Below, piece by piece: positions 35,506 through 46,353 of a stretch of DNA of 64,000 nucleotides. The translations under genes were made by a program, and so were the position numbers. Source of the DNA: Kosakonia pseudosacchari. GTDB lineage: Bacteria > Pseudomonadota > Gammaproteobacteria > Enterobacterales > Enterobacteriaceae. Every line of letters starts with the position of its first letter. Position 1 is the first letter of the stretch. The notes beneath the pieces are model-generated. The model was not told the origin of the DNA, searched no databases, and saw only the letters and a program-made list of their open reading frames with translations. The stretch spans positions 1 through 64,000 of the forward strand of contig NZ_FXWP01000019.1 in assembly GCF_900184035.1 (NCBI RefSeq). Reading direction: 5' to 3'.

Positions 35506-35961
35506 TCAGTTAATTGGTGCCAAAAACAGCGCGCGTTCGGCATCACGTCGGCGCGTCAGCCCCGCCAGAATCTTGCCGCCGGCCTTGTTCCAGCGCGGTA
35601 GTTGATCTGCCGCCTCCTGATACTGGCCCTGGTTGAGCAGGCGCAGCAGCGTTGAGTTCTGCAAGTTGCCAAGCCCGACGTTAAAGGCGAAGGCGACCAG
35701 CGCGTCGAACTGATTCTGGTTGAGATCGACCGTCACATATTTATGAATGCCGCGCTCGGTCATCCCGAGATCGGCGCGCAGCAGATCTTCCGCCTCCACT
35801 TTGCTCAGCGCCTGGGGGAAGTTTTCATTGGGCAAAATCAAATGCCCGTAGCCGATGGTCCATTTGCCTACCGCGTCGCGGTACTTCTCAAGGCTTAGCC
35901 CTTCGAAAGATTTAATCAGCGTCAGCCCGGCAGCGCCGGTGCTCAGGGGTTGATTAGCCAT
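35506..35961 (-). CDS. T4-type lysozyme, GH24 (muramidase)
   Basis: 151 residues from ATG 35961 (AGGAG eight bases upstream; ATGs at 35967 and 35970 are alternatives). The Glu-8-Asp-5-Thr catalytic pattern is visible in FEGLSLEKYRDAVGKWT, followed by IGYGHLI. No signal peptide is apparent, so it would need a holin or another exporter to reach the wall, unlike SAR endolysins. The start overlaps the end of the DUF2589 gene by eight bases. A paralogue lies at 37466-37918. Confidence 0.85.
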   Translation of the reverse strand: MANQPLSTGAAGLTLIKSFEGLSLEKYRDAVGKWTIGYGHLILPNENFPQALSKVEAEDLLRADLGMTERGIHKYVTVDLNQNQFDALVAFAFNVGLGNLQNSTLLRLLNQGQYQEAADQLPRWNKAGGKILAGLTRRRDAERALFLAPIN

Positions 35962-36637
35962 TGTCATCACTCCTGTCGTTTACTTGAGGAAGAACTTGTC
36001 GGGTGTACTCTTCGATAAGCCGCAACACGCTTTCCGGCGGCTCCAGTACGGTGAACTGCATTTCGATATCCACATGTCCGCTGTCGCGCCCGCTGCCTCC
36101 GTGGCTCGGCGGCGACATGCTGACGTGAAAGCGGCTGACCGCGTCGTCAGGCGTGCCGGACATAGCACTCTGCTGCTCCACCGCGTCGGTACGCACGGTG
36201 AGAAACACTTTCATCTTCTCCAGCATCAGCCCACGCGGTGTGGAGAGCGCCACCAGCGGCAATTTGAAGTGGTGTCGATCGTCCAGCGCCATTTCGACGA
36301 TTTTCGGCACCAGCCGCCCGTCGTCGCTGTGTTCGAAAAAGGGATCCAGTGCCTGCATGTACTGATGCGCAATCAGCTGGTTCGCCGCCGAGGCCGCATG
36401 CTGCATGCCGCGCGTGATATCGGCCAGCGTCACACCCGACGCAGAGGGTGGCGTGCCGTCGCCCGGCGGCGGTGGCGGGTCCTGCGGTGGATCGGCGGGC
36501 GGTAATCCGGCGACATCCTCGGGGGGCGGATCGGCAGGTGGCAGCCCGGCACTCTCTTCCTGCGGTGGCGGCGGCGCAGGTGAATCCGCCTTCGGCTGCG
36601 CGCCACGGTTGCCGCGAAGCCAGTCTTTCATTGACAT
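35954..36637 (-). CDS. DUF2589 family protein with Pro-rich N-terminal region
   Basis: 227 residues, GGAG six bases before ATG 36637. A basic N-terminus (MSMKDWLRGNRG), then a Pro-rich region (about 20-65) with GLPPADPP twice, then a domain with VTLADITRGMQHAASAANQL and a beta-rich end (HVDIEMQFTVLEPPESVLRL) typical of DUF2589. Function unknown. It is coupled to the lysozyme gene. Partner of the DUF2589 gene just upstream, so the two may form a complex. Confidence 0.7.
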   Translation of the reverse strand: MSMKDWLRGNRGAQPKADSPAPPPPQEESAGLPPADPPPEDVAGLPPADPPQDPPPPPGDGTPPSASGVTLADITRGMQHAASAANQLIAHQYMQALDPFFEHSDDGRLVPKIVEMALDDRHHFKLPLVALSTPRGLMLEKMKVFLTVRTDAVEQQSAMSGTPDDAVSRFHVSMSPPSHGGSGRDSGHVDIEMQFTVLEPPESVLRLIEEYTRQVLPQVNDRSDDNG

Positions 36638-36694
36638 AGTGCGCTCCGTGAGAAATGAGGCTGCCAGGCAGCCTCAGGGTGGAGATAGCGAGAA

Positions 36695-37330
36695 TTACGC
36701 CGGCGCTTTTTCCGCTGCGGCAGGCGTTGCGGGGTAGGCATCAAGCTGTTTCGATTCCAGCTTTTGCGCCTCTGACGGCAGAACAGCCGGGCGTGTTGCG
36801 GCATCCGTCAGGAAATCAATCACGCGCATCAAGGCTTCCGGTGGCGGCTGACGTTTTACCTGGGTATGGATGCTGTATTTTGCGCGGGTATCGCTGGAGC
36901 GGGTTTGCTGGGCTTTGTGCGAGACACGACCGGTGATTTTCACGCTGAACGGCCCCCAGCCAACGGAGGCTTCCAGCGAGGCTTCCGCTTCGGTCTGGCT
37001 GCTGCTGGCTTCGCTCTGGGAGACTTCCAGCTCGAAGTCGATGGTGCCCTCTTCGATACTGATGTTAGGGTGGGAAATGGCCGCCAGCAGCGGGATGCGC
37101 ATGGTCTTTTTCACCACGCCCTGGATAACACCCTTGTCATCCACCACGGTTTCGTCGTAATCAAACTGCACCGACTCCGCCTTACCGTCCTTGATACACA
37201 CCGAGAGCAGGAAGTCGGCGTACGCTTTACTCGCCTGCACCTGCGCTTTGATCATCGCCTGCAGTGGGCCGCCAATCATGTGCTCCAGCGGCAGTGCATT
37301 AATGACCGATCCAATAAATTGTGAATCCAT
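36695..37330 (-). CDS. DUF2589 family protein
   Basis: 211 residues, AGGAG eight bases before ATG 37330. MDSQFIGSVINALPLEHMIG, GPLQAMIKAQVQASKAYADF and MRIPLLAAISHPNISIEEGT are characteristic of DUF2589; a C-terminal Ala/Pro-rich end follows. The domain is known in proteobacteria without a defined function. First gene of the unit that runs through lysozyme to the two holin-like genes; the palindrome at 37368-37379 lies 38 bases upstream. Confidence 0.75.
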   Translation of the reverse strand: MDSQFIGSVINALPLEHMIGGPLQAMIKAQVQASKAYADFLLSVCIKDGKAESVQFDYDETVVDDKGVIQGVVKKTMRIPLLAAISHPNISIEEGTIDFELEVSQSEASSSQTEAEASLEASVGWGPFSVKITGRVSHKAQQTRSSDTRAKYSIHTQVKRQPPPEALMRVIDFLTDAATRPAVLPSEAQKLESKQLDAYPATPAAAEKAPA

Positions 37331-37367
37331 AATGCATACTCCTGTGGGTTATACGAAAACATCGCGT

Positions 37368-37379
37368 TGCGAATTCGCA
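37368..37379. promoter_or_regulatory. Palindrome TGCGAATTCGCA upstream of the DUF2589 operon
   Basis: Identical to 34008-34019, here extended by one pair on each side (TTGCGAATTCGCAA, 37367-37380). Lies 38 bases upstream of the first gene of the minus-strand unit. Probable operator or activator site of unknown regulator. Confidence 0.65.
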
Positions 37380-37465
37380 AACCCACAGTAGCGCTCGGCA
37401 GAGGATGAAAATATTGGCTGGATGGCGGTAAAAAACGGGGAAAATGGCCTACGGCGCGTGCCGGG

Positions 37466-37918
37466 TTACGCAGGTTTTACAAACAGCGCGCGCTCGGCTT
37501 CACGCCGTCTTGTCAGCCCGGCCAATACTTTACCGCCCGCTTTGTTCCAGCGCAGAAACTGCTCTGCGGCCTGCGCGTACTCCCCCTGGTTGAGCAGTTT
37601 AAGCAGCGTCGAGCTCTGCAAATTGCCTGCGCCCAGGTTAAACGTAAACGACACCAGCGCATCAAACTGGTTCTGATTGAGATCCACCGTCACCGCTTTG
37701 TGTACCCCGCGCTCGGTCATTAACAGATCGGTGCGGAGCAGCGCTTCGGCCTCGGCTTCGGTAATCGGGTGGGAGAAGTTTTCATTCGGTAAGATCAAAT
37801 GCCCGTAGCCAATGGTCCACTTACCCACGGCATCTTTGTACTTTTCCAGCCTGAGCCCTTCAAAAGATTTAATGAGCGCCAGCCCGCCAGCGCCTGTACT
37901 TTGCGGTTGATTCGCCAT
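37466..37918 (-). CDS. T4-type lysozyme, GH24 (paralogue)
   Basis: 150 residues from ATG 37918 (AGGAG eight bases upstream). FEGLRLEKYKDAVGKWT has the same Glu-Asp-Thr spacing as the paralogue at 35506, and the C-terminal KAGGKVLAGLTRRREAERAL is nearly the same, so the two arose by duplication. No signal peptide. It is separate from the following unit by the palindrome region and points the same way; upstream to 38156 no other gene. Confidence 0.85.
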   Translation of the reverse strand: MANQPQSTGAGGLALIKSFEGLRLEKYKDAVGKWTIGYGHLILPNENFSHPITEAEAEALLRTDLLMTERGVHKAVTVDLNQNQFDALVSFTFNLGAGNLQSSTLLKLLNQGEYAQAAEQFLRWNKAGGKVLAGLTRRREAERALFVKPA

Positions 37919-38156
37919 GGTGGTTACTCCTGGTTTGTGGGTGGGTACAGCACCTTTTGAGGATGGTTCGGACACATCGTGTTGCAAAGTCACCGCGCCA
38001 AAATAGCCGTATGGAAAATCCGAAAATAGCGGCCTGCGGCGTGCCATACACCGCCATAACTTAACGAAACGGGCGGTATGCACACCCACAGGCTGCCGCA
38101 GAGTGTGCAGATGCCCTACACTTCATGCGACTCCCTCTGAATCAAAGGAATCCGTG

Positions 38157-39176
38157 ATGAGCATCATTAAAAGCTACGCCGCACCGCAGGCTGGTGCCGC
38201 GCTCGAATTGCAGGAATACGACGCTGGCCCGCTGGCGGCGGAAGATGTGGAAGTGCAGGTGGATTACTGCGGGATCTGCCATTCGGATCTCTCGATGATC
38301 GATAACGAATGGGGCTTCTCCCAGTATCCGCTGGTCGCCGGGCATGAAGTGATTGGCCGTGTGGTGGATCTCGGCAGCGCGGCACAAAATAAAGGGCTGA
38401 AAATCGGCCAACGCGTAGGCATCGGCTGGACAGCGCGCAGCTGTGGTCATTGTGATGCCTGTATTGATGGCAACCAGATCAACTGCCAGCAAGGTGCGGT
38501 ACCAACCATTCTCAATCGCGGCGGCTTTGCCGACAAAATCCGCGCCGACTGGCAATGGGTGATCCCGCTGCCGGACAGCATTGATATCGAAACCGCCGGC
38601 CCGCTGCTCTGCGGCGGCATTACCGTGTTTAAACCGCTGCTGATGCACAACATTACCGCCACCAGCCGCGTTGGCGTGATCGGTATCGGTGGGCTGGGCC
38701 ATATCGCCATTAAACTGCTGCACGCGATGGGCTGCGAAGTGACGGCGTTTAGCTCGAACCCGGCGAAAGAGGCAGAAGTGCGCATTATGGGTGCCGATTA
38801 TGTGGTAAACAGCCGCGATGCGGATGCGCTGAAAGCGCTGGCAGGTCAGTACGATCTGATTATCAACACGGTTAACGTCGATCTGAACTGGCAGCCCTAC
38901 TTTGAGGCGCTGACGCACGGCGGGCATTTTCACACCGTTGGCGCGGTGCTGAAGCCGCTCGAAGTCCCGGCCTTTACGCTGATCGCAGGCGATCGCAGCG
39001 TTTCCGGCTCCGCAACCGGTACGCCGTTTGAACTGCGTAAGCTGATGAAGTTCGCCGGACGCGCGAAAGTGGCACCGACCACGGAGATGTTCCCGATGTC
39101 GCAGATTAACGAAGCGTTGCAGCACGTACGCGACGGCAAAGCCCGTTACCGCGTGGTATTAAAAGCGGATTTCTGA
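38157..39176 (+). CDS. ahr: NADPH-dependent aldehyde reductase Ahr (YjgB)
   Basis: 339 residues; AAAGGAA precedes ATG 38157 (an upstream in-frame start lacks a site). Zinc-dependent medium-chain dehydrogenase: CGICHSDL and GHEVIGRV give the catalytic zinc ligands, [15 protein letters not shown] the structural four-Cys loop, and [15 protein letters not shown] the nucleotide-binding fold. Near-identical to E. coli Ahr, which reduces aldehydes with NADPH. In E. coli ahr also flanks leuX, so this marks the chromosomal side of the hotspot. Confidence 0.95.
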   Translation: MSIIKSYAAPQAGAALELQEYDAGPLAAEDVEVQVDYCGICHSDLSMIDNEWGFSQYPLVAGHEVIGRVVDLGSAAQNKGLKIGQRVGIGWTARSCGHCDACIDGNQINCQQGAVPTILNRGGFADKIRADWQWVIPLPDSIDIETAGPLLCGGITVFKPLLMHNITATSRVGVIGIGGLGHIAIKLLHAMGCEVTAFSSNPAKEAEVRIMGADYVVNSRDADALKALAGQYDLIINTVNVDLNWQPYFEALTHGGHFHTVGAVLKPLEVPAFTLIAGDRSVSGSATGTPFELRKLMKFAGRAKVAPTTEMFPMSQINEALQHVRDGKARYRVVLKADF

Positions 39177-39179
39177 TGT

Positions 39180-39211
39180 GAAAAAGCCCGGCAATATCGC
39201 CGGGCTTTTTT
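39180..39211 (+). terminator. Terminator of ahr
   Basis: AAAAAGCCCGGC-AATATC-GCCGGGCTTTTTT immediately follows the ahr stop; A and T runs on both sides make it usable in both directions. Confidence 0.85.
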
Positions 39212-39370
39212 ATTGCGCTACCCCGTCTTGTTAACGCGAACAGCGCCAGAGTTTGGGTCGCCATAATGCCTTTGGATTGACTTCCGACTGGCCTGGCGGG
39301 CAGATCTTTTATGGTTTTCGGTACACCCTTCAAACGCGAAATCAAAGCCGCTTTCCAGCAAGGCGGGAGC

Positions 39371-41008
39371 TTACCTGCTAATAGCAGCAAACACTTCCGC
39401 AATCGCGACAGCCCCCGGATCGGTTACCCCGTCGAGATTTTCACTGTTCACATATGATGAGCGCCCGGCACCCGCTTTTTGCATCGATGCCGTGCTGGCC
39501 GCACCGCTTTTTGCAGCGGCAACGGCGGCATCCAGCCCGCTATCGCGCAGCGCTTCAAGCGCCGGTTGCAGCGCATCGATCAGCGTGCGATCGCCAAGAT
39601 CCGCACCGCCATAATGTTTCATCTGCTTCAGCCCCAGCAGTAGCGCTTCCGGCAATGGCGTGCCGTTGTGTACGGCCTGACCTGCGGCGGTGAAGAAAAT
39701 CGACATCAGCACGCCGCTGGAACCGCCCATCACGGTCGCCAGTCGCTCGCCAACCAGTTGCAGCAGTTGCGAAGTGTTGTTCAACGGCAGGGCATTTTGC
39801 TCCAGCAGACGTTTGATTTCCCGCGCCCCTTCAGCAAAGGTTGAACCGGTATCGCCATCGCCCACTTTCGCATCCAGCGCGTTAAGCCGGTTTTCGAGGT
39901 CAATCAATGTATTGACTGCTGTATTAACCAGCGCTTTCACCTGCGGGTTGTCGGAAGGTTCAATCTCCAGCCCGTCATATACCGCGCTGTGCGGCTGGGT
40001 TTTCATCGGCGCGAACGGCACCGGTTTCTGCCAGCCTACGGTCTGCACATCGGCGCAAATCGCCTGCTCGAAGGTGTCATTCAGGCGCAATACGGACAGC
40101 GAAAACCCTTTCATATCCAGTGAACTGACCAGCGGTGCGGGGCCAATCAGATAGGCGATTTGCGCTTTAAAGGCTGAATGCGCCAGTTCTTTGGTCAGCA
40201 GCGCCATTTCCAGCGCCGAGACACCGCCGAGGTTGTTAATCAGCACCGCCACCCGATCGTTACCCACCGCCGCTTTTAGCGGTTTTACCAGCGTATCGAT
40301 GAGCGTCTTGCTGTTATGCGTATCAACGGTGGTTGCGCCGGGTTCGCCGTGAATACCCAGACCCAGCTCGACTTTGCCGTGCTGAATGCGGCCCTCTTCG
40401 CTATCGCCGCCCGGCAGATTGCAGGTATCCATCGCCAGCCCGAGGCTGAAGACGTTGTCGCAGGCCTGCTGAGCGATATCACGCACTTCACTTAGCGACT
40501 TTCCGTGCTCCGCAGCATGGCCCGCAATCTTATGCACCAGTGCCGTACCGGCGATGCCGCGTGGCTGTTTGTTGTCCGGCAGCGCAATGTCGTCTGCGAC
40601 GATCACCATCTCCACCTTCAGGCCGTAGCGCTTGGCTTTCTCTGCCGCGAGGCCGAAGTTAAGCCGGTCGCCGGTGTAGTTCTTCACAATCAGCAGGCAG
40701 CCGCGATCGCCGGTTACTGCCACAATCGCGTTCAGTACCGCATCCACGCTTGGCGAGGCGAAAACATCACCGCAAACGGCAGCGGTGAGCATCCCTTTAC
40801 CGACAAACCCGGCATGCGCCGGTTCATGCCCGGAACCGCCGCCGGAAATCACCGCCACGCGGCTTTTATCCCAGTCGGCGCGGGCCACAATGCGAATAGC
40901 GGGATCGATATCGAGTCGAACGAGGTTGCCGTGTGGTGCAGAAATTACCAAACCTTCAATGGCATCATTGACCAGCTGTTTGCGGTCATTGAAAAAGAAT
41001 CTGGACAT
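39371..41008 (-). CDS. ATP-dependent dihydroxyacetone kinase (DhaK-DhaL fusion)
   Basis: 545 residues from ATG 41008 (MSRFFFNDRKQLVNDAIEGL). The DhaK domain (about 1-330) has GGGSGHEPAHAGFVGKG and GLGIHGEPGA, whose His covalently binds the dihydroxyacetone carbonyl; the DhaL domain (about 350-545) has DAKVGDGDTGSTFAEGA and MGGSSGVLMS for ATP and magnesium. It therefore phosphorylates dihydroxyacetone with ATP, as in Citrobacter freundii, and differs from the PTS-dependent E. coli DhaKLM. No glycerol dehydrogenase gene is adjacent. Confidence 0.9.
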   Translation of the reverse strand: MSRFFFNDRKQLVNDAIEGLVISAPHGNLVRLDIDPAIRIVARADWDKSRVAVISGGGSGHEPAHAGFVGKGMLTAAVCGDVFASPSVDAVLNAIVAVTGDRGCLLIVKNYTGDRLNFGLAAEKAKRYGLKVEMVIVADDIALPDNKQPRGIAGTALVHKIAGHAAEHGKSLSEVRDIAQQACDNVFSLGLAMDTCNLPGGDSEEGRIQHGKVELGLGIHGEPGATTVDTHNSKTLIDTLVKPLKAAVGNDRVAVLINNLGGVSALEMALLTKELAHSAFKAQIAYLIGPAPLVSSLDMKGFSLSVLRLNDTFEQAICADVQTVGWQKPVPFAPMKTQPHSAVYDGLEIEPSDNPQVKALVNTAVNTLIDLENRLNALDAKVGDGDTGSTFAEGAREIKRLLEQNALPLNNTSQLLQLVGERLATVMGGSSGVLMSIFFTAAGQAVHNGTPLPEALLLGLKQMKHYGGADLGDRTLIDALQPALEALRDSGLDAAVAAAKSGAASTASMQKAGAGRSSYVNSENLDGVTDPGAVAIAEVFAAISR

Positions 41009-41093
41009 AAGTTTCCAAAAAGTTGTGAATCGTTCCTCAAGCATAGCCCGCGCGGTGCGGGCCGGGGTAAAGAACAGATTTTACTGAAGGGGT

Positions 41094-41576
41094 TTACGGT
41101 GCTCTACGGCCAAAATGCACGGCATAACCGCGCAAGTTGCGCAGCGTGTCGAGACGGTTGCCAAGCACAACAGCCCCGCTAATCGCCAGCACCAGCAGCA
41201 CACCATGCACAGACATGGCAATACGCGAATCCAGCAGAAAGAAGCCAGCAATAGCCGGAAGAGAAAAAGCCACCCACAGACTGTTTAGCGTGTTTTCCGC
41301 CACGCTAAAACGGGCGAGCACCCGATCTGCCTGAGACTCTTGCGGCGAACCGCGTCGCACGGTGCCGACCTGCTGCGCCAGCGCATCTGCTCGCTGAATC
41401 AGCCAGCGTACCAGGCTCAGCGCAATAACGGCCACCAGCAGTTCAAACACCAGCACCGCGCTCTCACTGACGATGGAAAGGGCCCACTGCGCACTCAGCA
41501 TCGCCACGGTAACCAGCGTGCTCAACAAACAAGAGACGATCATGGCGGAGAGATGCGTCGCTGCGCGTATCAACAT
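41094..41576 (-). CDS. Hypothetical membrane protein
   Basis: 160 residues with hydrophobic segments at about 10-32, 37-57, 105-123 and 125-140. A polar loop (ADALAQQVGTVRRGSPQESQ) divides the pairs. Four-helix inner-membrane protein, no named family recognised. It lies between the lptG gene and the kinase, transcribed in the same direction. Confidence 0.65.
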   Translation of the reverse strand: MLIRAATHLSAMIVSCLLSTLVTVAMLSAQWALSIVSESAVLVFELLVAVIALSLVRWLIQRADALAQQVGTVRRGSPQESQADRVLARFSVAENTLNSLWVAFSLPAIAGFFLLDSRIAMSVHGVLLVLAISGAVVLGNRLDTLRNLRGYAVHFGRRAP

Positions 41577-41633
41577 GCGGTGCTCCTTGCAAAAAAAAGA
41601 AGAGAGGCCTCAGCCTCTCTTTTCAGGTATCAA

Positions 41634-42716
41634 TTAGCTTTTTCGCGTCATCAGCCACAGGCTAATCAGGAAAAAGCTGGCGCTCGGCAACAGTGCGCCA
41701 ACCACCGGCGGAATGCCGTATACCAGCGTCAGCGGGCCGAAAATCTGATCCAGCACGTAGAAGACGAAACCGAAGCTGATGCCGGTGATAACACGTACGC
41801 CCATCGCCACACTACGCAACGGCCCGAAGATAAACGACAGCGCCATTAGCATCATCACCGCCACGGACAGCGGCTGGAAGATTTTGCTCCACATATTGAG
41901 CTGGTAGCGCCCGGAATCCTGACCACTCGATTTGAGGTACTTCACGTAATTGTGCAAACCGCTGATCGAGAGCGCGTCCGGATCCAGCGCCACCACACCG
42001 AGTTTGTCTGGCGTCAGGTTCGTTTTCCACGTGCCGCTCACCGTTTGCGCGCCGGTAACCTGTTTCGGGTTCGTCAGATTAGATTCATCAACCTGCGACA
42101 GCCGCCAGAGTTTCTCCTGCGGATCGAACTTCGCCGACGCGGCATAGCGCACCGACTGCAAACGGCGCTCTTTATTGAAGGCATAGATGCTTACGCCGCC
42201 GAGTTCATCGTCGCCTTTGACGCGCTCGATATAGATAAAGTTGTTGCCGTCTTTCGCCCACAAACCTGACTGCGTGGAGAGCAGCGAGCCGCCATACATC
42301 GACTGCGCACGCTGGTTACGCGCCATCTGCTCCCCCTGCGGCGCGACCCACTCGCCAATCGCCATGGTCAGCAGCACCAGCGGAATAGCCGTTTTCATGA
42401 CCGACAGCGCCACCTGCATGCGGGTGTAGCCGGACGCCTGCATAACCACCAGCTCACTGCGCTGCGCCAGCATGCCCAGCCCTAACAGCGCACCCAGCAG
42501 CGCCGCCATCGGGAAGAAGATCTGAATATCTTTCGGGATGCTGAGAATGGTGTACATCCCCGCGCCCAGCGCGTCATAGCTCCCCTGGCCTGCTTTTTTC
42601 AACTGATCGACAAACTTGATAATGCCGGAGAGCGACACCAGCATGAACAGCGTCATCATGATGGTGGTGAAAATGGTTTTACCGATATAGCGGTCAAGTA
42701 CGCCAAAAGCCTGCAT
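41634..42716 (-). CDS. lptG: Lipopolysaccharide export permease LptG
   Basis: 360 residues; MQAFGVLDRYIGKTIFTTIM start. Three N-terminal and three C-terminal transmembrane helices surround a periplasmic beta-jellyroll (about 130-265). With LptF and the ATPase LptB it extracts lipopolysaccharide from the inner membrane to the LptC-A-D bridge. Directly follows lptF with one base overlapping the stop. Confidence 0.95.
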   Translation of the reverse strand: MQAFGVLDRYIGKTIFTTIMMTLFMLVSLSGIIKFVDQLKKAGQGSYDALGAGMYTILSIPKDIQIFFPMAALLGALLGLGMLAQRSELVVMQASGYTRMQVALSVMKTAIPLVLLTMAIGEWVAPQGEQMARNQRAQSMYGGSLLSTQSGLWAKDGNNFIYIERVKGDDELGGVSIYAFNKERRLQSVRYAASAKFDPQEKLWRLSQVDESNLTNPKQVTGAQTVSGTWKTNLTPDKLGVVALDPDALSISGLHNYVKYLKSSGQDSGRYQLNMWSKIFQPLSVAVMMLMALSFIFGPLRSVAMGVRVITGISFGFVFYVLDQIFGPLTLVYGIPPVVGALLPSASFFLISLWLMTRKS

Positions 42717-43816
42717 TATACCGCTCCTTTACGCGTAAAACGGGCGCGAACCCGGCGCATTGGCACCGTATCCCACAAGTTCAGCACCACAGCCAGCGCT
42801 AAATAGACCAGGTTTACCAGCCACATCCACACCAGTGGATCGAGTTTGCCTTTCGCGCCGTTCGAGCGCAGCGTGGTTTGCAGCAGGAAGAAGACCAGAT
42901 AGAGCAGCATGGCGGGGAGCATCGACAGTACGCGCCCCTGACGCGGGTTGACCACGCTCAGCGGCACTACCATCAGCGCCATCATAACCACCGTAAACAC
43001 CAGCGTTAAACGCCAGTGCAGCTCGGCGCGGGCGCGCGGCGTATCGGTTTTGAACAGCGTGCGCATGTCCATCTGCTCGGTATCCGACGGGTCGAGCGCC
43101 ACCGTCTGGTGACCTATAATCGCCTGATAGTTCTGGAAATCCGTAATGCGGAAATCGCGCAGCATGGCGGTGCCTTCGAAGCGGGTGCCGGTATTGAGCG
43201 TCACCACCTGCGAGCCGTCTTTATGCTGCGAGAGATGCCCTGAATCCGCCACGACAACGGATGGACGGGCGGAGCCTTTGGTACGAATCTGCGCCAGGAA
43301 GACATTCTTGAAGTTTTTGCCCTCAACGCCTTCGATAAACAGCACCGAGTTGCCATCCGTCGCCTGCTGGAACTGCCCCTGCGCCAGCGCCGCCATGCCA
43401 GGATTCGCTTTCGCGTCTGCGAGCACTTGATCCTGATGGCGGGAAGACCACGGGCCCGCCCACATAACGTTGACCGCCGCGACAATCCCGGTGAACAACG
43501 CGAGGATCAGCGCCGCTTTCACCAATACCGCACGGCTCAGGCCGCAGGCGTGCATCACGGTGATTTCACTTTCTGTATAAAGTTTGCCCAGCGTCATCAA
43601 CAGGCCGAGGAACAGACTCAACGGCAGGATAAGCTGCGCCATTTCCGGCACGCCCAGCCCCAGCAGTGAGAGCACGAGGTTCGTCGGAATTTCGCCATCA
43701 GCGGCTGCGCCTAAAATCCTGACCAGTTTCTGACAAAAGAAAATCAGAAGCAGGATGAATAGGATCGCAAGCTGGCTTTTTAGCGTCTCCCGAACCAGAT
43801 ATCTTATGATTATCAC
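42716..43816 (-). CDS. lptF: Lipopolysaccharide export permease LptF
   Basis: 366 residues; MIIIRYLVRETLKSQLAILF and GEIPTNLVLSLLGLGVPEM as in enterobacterial LptF. Six transmembrane helices in two groups with a periplasmic domain between. Forms the heterodimeric permease with LptG, whose start overlaps its stop. Transcribed divergently from pepA across a 267-base region with both promoters. Confidence 0.95.
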   Translation of the reverse strand: MIIIRYLVRETLKSQLAILFILLLIFFCQKLVRILGAAADGEIPTNLVLSLLGLGVPEMAQLILPLSLFLGLLMTLGKLYTESEITVMHACGLSRAVLVKAALILALFTGIVAAVNVMWAGPWSSRHQDQVLADAKANPGMAALAQGQFQQATDGNSVLFIEGVEGKNFKNVFLAQIRTKGSARPSVVVADSGHLSQHKDGSQVVTLNTGTRFEGTAMLRDFRITDFQNYQAIIGHQTVALDPSDTEQMDMRTLFKTDTPRARAELHWRLTLVFTVVMMALMVVPLSVVNPRQGRVLSMLPAMLLYLVFFLLQTTLRSNGAKGKLDPLVWMWLVNLVYLALAVVLNLWDTVPMRRVRARFTRKGAV

Positions 43817-45595
<1,779 letters not shown>

Positions 45596-45601
45596 GCCTC
45601 G

Positions 45602-45655
45602 TAAGGCCGGATAGCTGTGATCGCCGGATAGCGGCTACGCCTTATCCGGCCTGGA
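45602..45655. repeat. REP/PU-type palindromic element
   Basis: GGCCGGATAGC...GCGGCTACGCCTTATCCGGCC gives the characteristic REP hairpin of enterobacteria, downstream of pepA, where it may stabilise mRNA or end transcription. Confidence 0.75.
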
Positions 45656-45674
45656 GCCTCAGCAATGCGAATGC

Positions 45675-45878
45675 TATACCCAATGGATTTCGCGTTGCAT
45701 CGTCGCGGCAACTGAGCAAATCCCCGGCAGCATAGATACCCCTATGACTGGGGTGCGCAACAAATCTGCCGGCAGCAGATATGAACGCGGCCGGCAGCGG
45801 CCCCTTGAGGGCGAGGCCCAGGGATGGGCCTCGTATGCGCAGCCAACAAAGAGGCAGTACGAAAGAGCGACGGCTATA
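45675..45878. repeat. TATACCC-bounded enterobacterial intergenic repeat with internal insertion
   Basis: Starts TATACCCAATGG, contains GGCAACTGAGCAAATCCCCGGCAGCATAGAT and GGGGTGCGC, and ends near GACGGCTATA, the pattern of a dispersed, inverted-ended enterobacterial repeat about 130 bases long. An extra GC-rich hairpin-rich segment (about 45765-45840) lengthens this copy. Only one copy is in the window. Confidence 0.5.
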
Positions 45879-45909
45879 GCGTTTAAATCCTCAACCAAAA
45901 GTCCCATAT

Positions 45910-46353
45910 ATGAAAAATGCAACGTTCTACCTTCTGGACAATGACACGCAACAGGATGGCTTAAACGCCGTTGAACAACTGGTGTGTGAAATTGCCGCAG
46001 AACGTTGGCGTAACGGTAAACGCGTGCTGATTGCCTGCGCTGATGAGCAGCAAGCGATTCGTCTGGATGAAGCGCTGTGGGCGCGCCCGCCGGAGAGCTT
46101 CGTTCCGCACAACCTGGCAGGCGAAGGACCACGCGGCGGTGCGCCGGTGGAGCTGGCCTGGCCACAAAAACGCAACAGCAGCCCGCGCGATATTTTGATC
46201 AGCCTGCGCGCGGAATTTGCAGATTTTGCCACCGCTTTCACAGAAGTGATAGACTTCGTCCCTTACGAAGATTCTCTGAAACAACTGGCGCGCGAACGCT
46301 ATAAAGCGTACCGCATGGCTGGTTTCAACCTGAACACGGCAACCTGGAAATAA
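45910..46353 (+). CDS. holC: DNA polymerase III chi subunit
   Basis: 147 residues; [13 protein letters not shown] and [40 protein letters not shown] as in E. coli HolC. Chi links the clamp loader to single-strand binding protein. Its stop overlaps the valS start by one base (TAATGG). Confidence 0.95.
   Translation: MKNATFYLLDNDTQQDGLNAVEQLVCEIAAERWRNGKRVLIACADEQQAIRLDEALWARPPESFVPHNLAGEGPRGGAPVELAWPQKRNSSPRDILISLRAEFADFATAFTEVIDFVPYEDSLKQLARERYKAYRMAGFNLNTATWK

Larger units (their letters stand above)
45596..45909. other. Repeat-rich pepA-holC intergenic region
   Basis: 314 bases containing a REP-like element (45602-45655) and a TATACCC-type repeat (about 45675-45878); no ORF. HolC's start at 45910 has no clear Shine-Dalgarno, as is common in this gene. 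Confidence 0.6.

Noticed and set aside
35506-37918. Prophage lysis region.
   Set aside because: Lysozymes and holin-like genes would fit, but there are no phage structural, replication or terminase genes nearby, and the cluster carries secreted RNase-like and DUF2589 genes.
38142-39125. A 327-codon open frame antisense to ahr.
   Set aside because: It is an overlap artefact of GC-rich codon use in ahr; no start signals, no recognisable domain, and ahr itself is certain.
39106-39402. A 98-codon minus-strand frame between ahr and the kinase gene.
   Set aside because: It crosses the ahr terminator and the ends of both genes and has no conserved motif.
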